This document shows positions 36,827 through 44,149 of a stretch of 57,800 nt of DNA, piece after piece (positions within the stretch are counted from its first letter, which is position 1; every line of letters starts with the position of its first letter). Made by a program: the position numbers and the translations under genes. The DNA comes from an alpha proteobacterium MED-G09 (GTDB taxonomy: Bacteria > Pseudomonadota > Alphaproteobacteria > MED-G09). The stretch is taken from contig CAJIZT010000008.1 in NCBI GenBank assembly GCA_905182015.1, positions 1-57,800 of the forward strand. The letters are read 5' to 3'. The notes beneath the pieces are model-generated. The model was not told the origin of the DNA. It saw only the letters and a list, made by a program, of their open reading frames with translations, and searched no databases.

Positions 36827-37705
36827 TTATGAAAATTTTGAATATGAGGTGGGCCAGATATGCTGCCAACGACTTTCTAATAATGAGTTGGCTTCATCAT
36901 GAGACTTCCAATCGAATGGATACTCACTTCCCATTAATAAAGAAAAATCATCAGAACAATCTTTTAAAACTTCAGGTGTAATTAAATTAGAATAATTCTC
37001 CTGAGGTCTAATATATTTCCTACAAAAAGTATTAATAAGATTCACTCTGTATCCCTCAGTCTTTTTTGGTAGCCCAGTATGCCAGGTATTTCCATGCCAT
37101 ATAATAATTGAACCAGCTTTTGCTTTAACGGCCCTGACAAGATCGATTCCATCATTACCCTTAGGTTGTCGACAAAATTTATGGCTCTCAGGAACATAGC
37201 ACAAGCCACCATCTTCCTCGGAGTAATCTGTCAAAGCCCATGTTGCATTAGCATGCTGGGCATACTCTGGAAGAGGTGGTGGTTGCATAAAGTTATCACA
37301 ATGAAGTTGAAACGGACTATCACCTCTTGTTTTAACTTGAGCAACACAATTATAAAGAAGGCAACTTTTACCTAACAAATACCTAACAACAGCTAGAGTT
37401 TTAGGATAACAGACAGCTTCTTGAAATATTTTATCTTCAAAGAGGAGGTAGTAGAGATAATACTGATTATGTTGAAAGTTGACGTCTGAATCTTTAATAG
37501 AAAGATTAAATTCTAACTTTTTTTCAGCTATAAATAAAAGTTTTTCTTTTAGTTTTTCTGCAAAAGCAACTTGTTCTGCATCTTTGGGTGGAATAACAGT
37601 TAGCCCAACTTTATTAAGCTCTTTAATATTCGACTCTAGACCAAGTCTAGATATTTCTGATTGAATTAAAGTATCATCAATATCTTCGACTTGGTCTAGA
37701 GCCAT
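36827..37705 (-). CDS. Phytanoyl-CoA dioxygenase (PhyH) family oxygenase
   Basis: Fe(II)/2-oxoglutarate oxygenase fold. The iron triad is visible as the HxD in QLHCDNFMQPP (near 133-135) and a distal His in IWHGNTWHTGLP (near 205), with an Arg in GYRVNL for 2-oxoglutarate. The N-terminal ~70 residues are helical. Members hydroxylate CoA esters, ectoine, small halogenated compounds and natural products, so the substrate is open. It starts 11 nt after the TonB receptor stop and precedes ThuA by 11 nt. Confidence 0.88.
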   Translation of the reverse strand: MALDQVEDIDDTLIQSEISRLGLESNIKELNKVGLTVIPPKDAEQVAFAEKLKEKLLFIAEKKLEFNLSIKDSDVNFQHNQYYLYYLLFEDKIFQEAVCYPKTLAVVRYLLGKSCLLYNCVAQVKTRGDSPFQLHCDNFMQPPPLPEYAQHANATWALTDYSEEDGGLCYVPESHKFCRQPKGNDGIDLVRAVKAKAGSIIIWHGNTWHTGLPKKTEGYRVNLINTFCRKYIRPQENYSNLITPEVLKDCSDDFSLLMGSEYPFDWKSHDEANSLLESRWQHIWPTSYSKFS

Positions 37706-37716
37706 AATTTTAACTA

Positions 37717-39861
37717 TTAAAAGTTTCTATCAAAAGAAACTCCTAAGGTCCGTGGGAAAGGGACCGTATGCTGTCCACCAACCATAGAAGATACACCGTC
37801 TTCTTGAGCCAAATTACGGCCAAACAGTCCTAACTTCCAGCTATCTGTTCCAACACTGATGTTAGCAGATAGTAGCTCAATTTCGTCAGATACACGTCCA
37901 TCAAAAACACTAGTGATTTTATCACGATGAGTAAGGAGTGTATTGGCGGTAAGCATCATTCCGTTATCAAGCTCGCGCAAATAGTTCGCTCTTAGGGAAT
38001 ATGTGCTTTTTGCTGTTCCAGGTAATTGACTACCATTTGCCATAAATGGATTTTTAGTTGAGATAGCTTCATCAACGTTATCCAGCTCTACTTCATTTAT
38101 ATTCCCTGCGAAATACAATGAAAGACCTTCCACAGGAGTATCCCATGCAATCGTTAAATCAATACCTCTACCTTCAATATCCCCTACCGGTACAACAATT
38201 GATTGCAGCGCTGGTGAAATCTCTATTTGAGCATCGGACCAATCGTAGAAGAATGCAGCAAGGTCAATCTGTACTGACCCTAGGTTCCATTTTCCGCCAA
38301 CAGTATAATTCCAAAGAGTGTCAGGTTCTGATGAATTATCATAATCAGTTCCACCTAAAGTTGCATTCGATGCAGTCATAATTGATGAAGAAGTAATAGA
38401 GCCACTTCTAAAGCCCTTAGCAGCTTCAAAATAAACCATGGAATCATCATTGGGATAATAAGCTATATTCAATTTTGGATTAAAAGTATCATTTGATGAA
38501 CTGTCAACACCGACTGTTTTTGTTATAATCGGCTCTGGTGCTCCTGTTATTGCAGGCAATAATTCAACAGCACTGTTTTCAGCGAAACTTCTTTTTTCGT
38601 CATAGAATCTTCCGCCAACAGTAACAATCCACTTTTCATCAGCTGATGTTCTGTTTGCCTCACCATAAATAGCCCATGATTCACTTGAAAGTAAATTTGA
38701 CGCATTAATTGAGTTAAATCCAAAATCAGGTAAAAGCACGTCTTGGCCACCAAATGTTTCGCCGTCTTGATAGAATACGCCAGCGATCCAACCCCAGGCA
38801 CCATCACCATTTGATATAAGCCTTAAATCTTCATTGAAATTTTCTGATTCCAACGGCCATAAGGAAGAGAAGTTGCCAATACCTGGAATAAACCCTCCAT
38901 TATTTGAAATAACAGTATTTTCTACATAGCCCGTTGTGCTTTGTAGTGTAGCAAAACCCAAATCATATTCAATATCCATCATGTAGATAGTAAAATCAGA
39001 ATATGTTTCCCCAAAAGTATTATCGATAGCTGGTGGATTAGGATAGGTTAACCTATTAGCAAACTTCTGTTCAGAATCTTGATGCCAATAAGTTAATTTA
39101 ATACTTAAATCTTCACTTGGCTCTACCAATAATTTTAAACGTCCAGTAATTCCATCATAAGGATTACCATTAGTTTGATTCGTTGGAAGAATTTCAGCCC
39201 AACCGCCAATATCTTTAATACTTAAAACACCCCTTAGAGCAGCCTTATCTGATAAAGGAATATTAATCATAAGATCCCCTGTGTGACTACTATCACCACC
39301 ATCAATATCAGCAAGAGTTGCTTTGAAAGATCCTTCAAATTCACCAATAACTGGGTCTTTTGTTATAACCTTTATTGTTCCACCAAGAGAGCCTAGGCCG
39401 TACAAAGTTCCAGAAGGTCCACGAAGAACCTCAACTCTTTCTGTGTCATAAATATCTGTTACAGGCGCAAAAGGACGACCAGGTAAAGAAAAGGCAAAAT
39501 TATCGAGATAATAACCAATAGTTGCATCACCGTCTGTTTCAGAAGAGGCAACACCTCTTATTGAAAAAACATTACTACCTTGACTAATAGAAGAATTTTG
39601 AACAGCACCAGGAATAAGGTCTATCATTTGTTCGAAATCAGTAATTTGTAAATCTTGCAGGTCATCGCCCGAAAGTGCTTGTACTGCTTGTGCAACATCA
39701 CTAATAGATTGTTCGGTTCTATTTGCTGTCACTAAGATTTCTTCAACCTCAAGCTTTACATTTTCGTCCGTAGCTTCATCAGCGTAAACATCAGCAGCAA
39801 GTAGGTTGGCTAATACTAATGGTAGTGCAAACAAACAATATAAATATTTTAAAGATCTCAT
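37717..39861 (-). CDS. TonB-dependent outer-membrane receptor (copy 1)
   Basis: A 714-residue receptor. The signal peptide ends near VYADE, a TonB-box-like EEILVTANR follows, then a plug domain with VEVLRGPSGTLYGLGSLGGTI, and a 22-strand barrel ending in LGVSFDRNF. It imports a large or scarce solute using TonB energy; plug and barrel look like the sphingomonad/alphaproteobacterial carbon-uptake class rather than a known siderophore receptor. GGGAG precedes the ATG. First gene of a five-gene operon, with only 11 nt to PhyH. Confidence 0.92.
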   Translation of the reverse strand: MRSLKYLYCLFALPLVLANLLAADVYADEATDENVKLEVEEILVTANRTEQSISDVAQAVQALSGDDLQDLQITDFEQMIDLIPGAVQNSSISQGSNVFSIRGVASSETDGDATIGYYLDNFAFSLPGRPFAPVTDIYDTERVEVLRGPSGTLYGLGSLGGTIKVITKDPVIGEFEGSFKATLADIDGGDSSHTGDLMINIPLSDKAALRGVLSIKDIGGWAEILPTNQTNGNPYDGITGRLKLLVEPSEDLSIKLTYWHQDSEQKFANRLTYPNPPAIDNTFGETYSDFTIYMMDIEYDLGFATLQSTTGYVENTVISNNGGFIPGIGNFSSLWPLESENFNEDLRLISNGDGAWGWIAGVFYQDGETFGGQDVLLPDFGFNSINASNLLSSESWAIYGEANRTSADEKWIVTVGGRFYDEKRSFAENSAVELLPAITGAPEPIITKTVGVDSSSNDTFNPKLNIAYYPNDDSMVYFEAAKGFRSGSITSSSIMTASNATLGGTDYDNSSEPDTLWNYTVGGKWNLGSVQIDLAAFFYDWSDAQIEISPALQSIVVPVGDIEGRGIDLTIAWDTPVEGLSLYFAGNINEVELDNVDEAISTKNPFMANGSQLPGTAKSTYSLRANYLRELDNGMMLTANTLLTHRDKITSVFDGRVSDEIELLSANISVGTDSWKLGLFGRNLAQEDGVSSMVGGQHTVPFPRTLGVSFDRNF

Positions 39862-40192
39862 ATTCTATTCTCCCAAAATTAATAATAATATTAACTATAG
39901 GGAATTGAAGATAAAATGAAAATACCGTTAATTAAGAATAGTACTCAGCTATGAGCATGCACTTTATCAATACTATGGATTTCTCAATTTTAATCTTAAT
40001 CATTGAGCTAACATTATTTTTTAATCCTTTATTTATTAACTAAGATATTTTCCTTACTTAATGCGGAGGTATAACATAAAATTTCAATGATTCTTATTAA
40101 GTTAATCCGCTAAGGTGCGTATGAAATATAAAAAGCTGTATTGACAGTTTACAAGATTTAAATGCAAATTATAAGAAAGTTTAGAGGAAAAT
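39862..40192. promoter_or_regulatory. Divergent intergenic region between the receptor operon and Rieske copy 2
   Basis: 331 nt without a convincing gene. It must hold promoters for both directions. For the rightward gene, TTTACA (40148-40153) and TATAAG (40170-40175) are 16 nt apart, and AGAGGA precedes the ATG at 40193. A GCGGA/TCCGC pair (40063-40067 and 40106-40110) could form a weak hairpin. No operator was recognised. Confidence 0.45.
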
Positions 40193-41575
40193 ATGGCTAA
40201 AATAGAAAAAGATCTTTTAGAAAGAAAAAACCAAACACAAAGAAATTTTAAGGCCGAACCATTTGTTCCGAGAAAACCAATACCTGACCTTGGCCACGAA
40301 AGGTTGGATGGAAAAAGATTTTATACTAAGGATTTTATGCAAAAGGAATGGGAATCCGTCTGGACTAAAACATGGCAGGTAGTATGCAGAGAGGCGGACT
40401 TAAAGTTTAATGGTTCTTTTGTTACACATGAGATTGGAAAAGAATCTTTTTTAATTGTTCGCGGTAACGACAACAAATTAAGGGGCTTCTATAATGTATG
40501 CCAGCACAGGGGGAATAGACTCTGTCAGATCGAAACTGGTGAACTAGATCACTTCTCTTGTCCCTTTCATGGGTGGAAATGGAATAATGATGGAACACTT
40601 AATTCAGTCTTTGCACCAGAACTTTATAAACAATTTGATGGCGGTGTTCCCAATGATGAATTAGGCCTTACCAAGGTAAAAATTGAGACATGGGGTGGCT
40701 GGATTTGGCTAAATATGGATTCAGAATCTATCTCACTTAAAGACTACCTTGCCGAGTATGGAGAGCACTTAGAAAGTTATAATTTGGAAAATTGGACTCT
40801 TATTGATTACCAAACATTTGAATGGAATGGCAACTGGAAACATGCTGTTGATGCCTTTAACGAAAGCTACCACTTTACAGCTCTTCACCCAGATATGATT
40901 CAATTTGGAGAAGGTCATGATGTTCCTATAGAAATTTCAGGAATTCACTCAAGAATGATAAATTTTAATGAAACGGTTAGTGAGGTCGTTGAAGACCGGG
41001 ATACTTTTACACCTCTACGTGAAGAAATGATGGGAGACCGGGCAATAGGAAAAATGAGTGATGTTGATGACGCCTTTAATGGAGCGGCTAAGGATCTTCA
41101 TTTACATTATATAAATAAGAGAAGAGGCCAAGAGGATCAAATAAAATATTATAAAGATCTTAATGATGAGCAGCTTATTCATCAATATCATTACTTCTTT
41201 TTTCCAAGTGCTGTTTTTACCAACAGGCCAGAAGCTGGAAATGTATTCCGTTATAGACCTCACGCTACCGATCCTGATAAATGCTATTATGATTTTTTTA
41301 TATTGGTTAATAATTCTGACGGAAAGGAACTACCTCCAAGGCCGGAGCACAAAATATATAAAGGCAATGGACCAGAGCTATACAATGAGGCTTTTAGAGG
41401 AACATTCCCTCCAGTCTTTAATAATGTATTAGCGCAAGACGGCTCTAATATGGAAAGTATGCAATGGGGCTCTAAGTCAGATAGTTTTAAAGGTGGAATC
41501 CTTTGCGAACAAGAGATTAGGGTTAGACACTTTCACCAGACAATTGACAAATTCATAAAGGAAAATAAATCATAA
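40193..41575 (+). CDS. Rieske non-heme iron oxygenase, alpha subunit (copy 2)
   Basis: A 460-residue oxygenase component. The Rieske motif is CQHRGN and CPFHGWKW. The catalytic iron site is FNESYHFTALHPD near 222-235. It differs considerably from copy 1, with which it is divergently arranged, and from copy 3. No reductase, ferredoxin or beta subunit gene is present. The start has AGAGGA 4 nt upstream. It is followed by a small membrane protein, two paralogous unknowns and a broken SMP-30 gene on the same strand. Confidence 0.9.
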   Translation: MAKIEKDLLERKNQTQRNFKAEPFVPRKPIPDLGHERLDGKRFYTKDFMQKEWESVWTKTWQVVCREADLKFNGSFVTHEIGKESFLIVRGNDNKLRGFYNVCQHRGNRLCQIETGELDHFSCPFHGWKWNNDGTLNSVFAPELYKQFDGGVPNDELGLTKVKIETWGGWIWLNMDSESISLKDYLAEYGEHLESYNLENWTLIDYQTFEWNGNWKHAVDAFNESYHFTALHPDMIQFGEGHDVPIEISGIHSRMINFNETVSEVVEDRDTFTPLREEMMGDRAIGKMSDVDDAFNGAAKDLHLHYINKRRGQEDQIKYYKDLNDEQLIHQYHYFFFPSAVFTNRPEAGNVFRYRPHATDPDKCYYDFFILVNNSDGKELPPRPEHKIYKGNGPELYNEAFRGTFPPVFNNVLAQDGSNMESMQWGSKSDSFKGGILCEQEIRVRHFHQTIDKFIKENKS

Positions 41576-41613
41576 TAAGTAGATTTTTACAAATTACTTT
41601 AGTAGTAGGATTA

Positions 41614-41883
41614 ATGACGGTGATTTATTTTACCGCCCAAGCGGTAATCAATGACGGGTTCAATTTTGCATTCTTCTATCAGCCCGATATGAATAACCCT
41701 TGGATATTTGCAGTAACCACAGACTTATACTTAGGTTTTATTGTTACATCAATACTAATATATTTAGTTGAAGAAAATAAAAAGATATCAATACCGGTTA
41801 TTCTTCTTCAACTATTAATAGGAAATGTAATAGGCTGCCTCTACCTAATATTTAAGATTACTTCCCTTAATCGCAAAGGATAA
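41614..41883 (+). CDS. Small membrane protein, DUF1475/DUF2834-like
   Basis: An 89-residue protein with three hydrophobic stretches and a central NPWIFAVTTDLYLGFIV that recalls DUF1475/DUF2834 proteins (assignment tentative). Read from ATG 41614, the first helix is truncated. In-frame codons back to the Rieske stop (SRFLQITLVVGL) would complete it, but no ATG/GTG/TTG is available there. So the true start may be unusual, or the gene begins at 41614. Function unknown. It lies 38 nt after Rieske copy 2. Confidence 0.6.
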   Translation: MTVIYFTAQAVINDGFNFAFFYQPDMNNPWIFAVTTDLYLGFIVTSILIYLVEENKKISIPVILLQLLIGNVIGCLYLIFKITSLNRKG

Positions 41884-41964
41884 ACTATAAATGACTTGAA
41901 CCTCAATAAAATTTTCTATACGATTCTAGTAATCGAGGAAAAAGTTTAGGGGAGCTAAATTAAT

Positions 41965-42570
41965 ATGAAAAAATATAATCGTTTAAAGGCAAATACTCCC
42001 GCACATAACTGGTGGAAAAGTTTTGATACTGAGCAACAATGTCTGATATGGGATAAGATTTTTAATATTCGACAAAAATATGATTATACATTTACCTATA
42101 TACAGAATGAAGGAATAGCTCCGGAGTTTGGAAAAAAATATTCAATCCCACAGAAAGAAAGGGATGTATTGTGCTCAATACTTATAACAAAGTTTGCCTC
42201 TATTGCAGATTTAGAAAGTCCGTGGTTAACTATGCAACAGGTTATAAACTTTATTCACTCTAAGGATCATTCTTTTGAAAATCTTAGCAGAGATACTATT
42301 AATAGAAAGATAGATCTGTTATGTCAAAGTGGTGAAATTAAAAAAGCTAAAGCTAAATCATTGACTGAGGAAGAGTTAAAAAAAATCTCTCATAATAGAA
42401 CATTTAAATATGTGTATAAATCCAGCTCTGAGGCTTTAAAGATTTATAAATCCGGCTTTACTACTGCTGCAAGAGTGGCTCCGTTAGAAGAATTTATTAA
42501 CGATATGATCGATGTAATAAATCTTATGCCCGATGAAAAAAAAGAAAAAATTCTAAAAAGAATTAATTAA
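41965..42570 (+). CDS. Tandem unknown paralogue A, probable winged-helix DNA-binding
   Basis: A 201-residue protein I do not recognise. Clear paralogue of the next gene: both share SPWLTM/CPWATM, RDTxxR(K/R)I and SHNRTFxxVY motifs. The middle (about 75-120) is a helical block followed by VINFIHSKD..LSRDTINRKI..LCQSGEI, which looks like a winged helix with the recognition helix at RDTINRKI. Charged C-terminal helix. GGGGAG precedes the ATG. Inferred role is regulation of the neighbouring oxygenase genes, not demonstrated. Confidence 0.75.
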   Translation: MKKYNRLKANTPAHNWWKSFDTEQQCLIWDKIFNIRQKYDYTFTYIQNEGIAPEFGKKYSIPQKERDVLCSILITKFASIADLESPWLTMQQVINFIHSKDHSFENLSRDTINRKIDLLCQSGEIKKAKAKSLTEEELKKISHNRTFKYVYKSSSEALKIYKSGFTTAARVAPLEEFINDMIDVINLMPDEKKEKILKRIN

Positions 42571-42583
42571 GAATTTTTAGTAT

Positions 42584-42604
42584 AACCTCTAATAAGAGAG
42601 GGTT
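42584..42604 (+). promoter_or_regulatory. Hairpin covering the ribosome site of paralogue B
   Basis: AACCTCT (42584-42590) can pair with AGAGGGTT (42597-42604) with one bulged G. The AGAGGG arm is the best ribosome site of the gene starting at 42610. Its sequestration could limit translation of the second paralogue relative to the first. A small, AT-rich region can form such pairs by chance. Confidence 0.4.
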
Positions 42605-42609
42605 TAAAA

Positions 42610-43218
42610 ATGACGTCGAGACTAGAAGAAGAAATAGAACATCAGTCAATTGATTGGGCGGATTTATCACTAGAAAAAAGGTGTAAGCTCGTAGATGATC
42701 TCACAAATATTTATGTTAGCTTTCAAAATATAGCCTTAGGTGATGATAATCCTAAGAAAATAAACCCTACTAGTAAATCTGGTGCCCCCACTAAAAATCA
42801 TGATGCGATTAGCACAATGATTAAAATAAAAATTATTTCACTTATAGATACTGATTGTCCATGGGCCACAATGAATAATATCATTCATTATATCAAAAAA
42901 AAAGGTGGTAAATATTCTTCTGTAACTAGGGATACCGTTGATAGAAGAATTAATCATCTTATTAAGGAAGGAGTGATAGAGAAAATTAACACCGATATTC
43001 TTACCGAAATTGAACTTAGACAAATAAGTCACAATAGAACGTTTAATTTTGTTTATCGGGCCACTGATTCATATACTGAAACATTAAAAAACTTAAAAGG
43101 TTACCGCCCCGCTCCGCTTAACGGATTTATAAGCTACATAACAGAATTTATTTCACACCTACCAGAAGAAAAAAGAATTGAGATTGGGGAAAAAATTGCC
43201 AATAGTTCTAAGAATTAA
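42610..43218 (+). CDS. Tandem unknown paralogue B, probable winged-helix DNA-binding
   Basis: A 202-residue partner of the preceding gene, with the same order of motifs: CPWATMNNIIHYI, VTRDTVDRRINHLIKEGVIE, LTEIELRQISHNRTFNFVY. The N-terminal 50 residues differ (acidic here, more basic in A), which suggests divergence after duplication. No known family was recognised. Separated from A by 39 nt and from the broken SMP-30 gene by 2 nt. Either two subunits of one complex or regulators with different signals. Confidence 0.75.
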   Translation: MTSRLEEEIEHQSIDWADLSLEKRCKLVDDLTNIYVSFQNIALGDDNPKKINPTSKSGAPTKNHDAISTMIKIKIISLIDTDCPWATMNNIIHYIKKKGGKYSSVTRDTVDRRINHLIKEGVIEKINTDILTEIELRQISHNRTFNFVYRATDSYTETLKNLKGYRPAPLNGFISYITEFISHLPEEKRIEIGEKIANSSKN

Positions 43219-43220
43219 TT

Positions 43221-44081
43221 ATGGAAAGAAAATTAAAAACTTTAATAAAAGGTCTAACTTTTACCGAAGGTCCAAGGTGACGAAATAATGAATTATATTT
43301 TTCGGATTTTTTTACTCATAAAGTTTATTCCACTGATATGAGTGGAAACTTGGAAGTAATAGTTGAAATCCCAGGTCAGCCATCTGGGCTAGGCTGGCTT
43401 CCAGACAATTCAATGTTAATTATATCCATGATTGATCAAAAACTTATGAAACTTAAAGATAAAGAATTAAGTATTGAAGCTGACTTAAGTAAACTGGTCC
43501 ATTTTCATTGCAATGATATGGTTGTTGCAGAAAATGGTAACGCTTATATAGGTAATTTTGGTTTTAACCATGAGGTAGAAGAATTAAAACCTACCAATCT
43601 TATTTTAGTTCGCCCAGGGGAAGAGCCTTGTATTGCTGCAGAAGATCTTTTTTTTCCAAATGGTGCAATTATAACGCCTGACAATAAAACTCTTATTATA
43701 GGTGAGACATGGGCAGCACGAATTACTGCTTTTGATATAGAGCCGGACGGCTCTCTTTCAAACCGAAAGGTATGGGCTGAATTATCGACTATTAAAGAAG
43801 GTTACCTTCCTGTTTTAGACGGAATATGTCTCGATGAAGAAGGGGCTGTTTGGATGGCATCACCCACTACAAATGAAGTTATAAGGATTGCCGAGGGGGC
43901 AGAAGTTATAGAAACAATAAAGGTCGATACAAACGCCTATGCTTGTATGCTTGGAGGGTAAGATCGAAAAACATTATTCATTTGTACCTCAGGTGGAACA
44001 GACATCAATTCTTGTATTGAACAAAAAGCAGGTAAAATAGAATTTGTTAATGTCAGTACTCCAGGTGCAGGAACTCCCTAA
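43221..44081 (+). pseudogene. SMP-30/gluconolactonase-like gene with two in-frame stops
   Basis: A single uninterrupted frame encodes a six-bladed beta-propeller sugar-lactone hydrolase of the SMP-30 type. Two codons are stops: TGA at 43278-43280, where the family has the Trp of EGPRW, and TAA at 43959-43961, just after AYACMLGG. Sequence on both sides stays in frame (RNNELYFSDF; DRKTLFICTSGGTD). An ATG at 43338 still allows a 207-residue fragment. TGA is a normal stop in this genome. It is a recently broken gene, an assembly error, or readthrough. Confidence 0.8.
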
Positions 44082-44100
44082 TAAAAATATAAATATAAAA

Positions 44101-44125
44101 AAACCCCGCTCAAAGAACGGGGTTT
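44101..44125 (-). terminator. Intrinsic terminator of TonB receptor copy 2
   Basis: Arms AAACCCCG (44101-44108) and CGGGGTTT (44118-44125). Read on the minus strand the stem is followed by a run of Ts (44100 downward), a textbook intrinsic terminator 25 nt beyond the receptor stop. It may also weakly stop rightward transcription from the SMP-30 pseudogene. Confidence 0.9.
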
Positions 44126-44149
44126 AATTAATTTATTAGTAAATGTTTA

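Noticed and set aside
40087-40113. Eight-codon ATG frame in the divergent 39862-40192 region
   Set aside because: Too short, and although GGAGGT lies about 15 nt upstream, the spacing is poor and no relation to downstream genes is evident.
40141-40146. TTGACA as -35 for Rieske copy 2
   Set aside because: No -10 element lies at 16-18 nt; the nearby TTTACA/TATAAG pair fits better.
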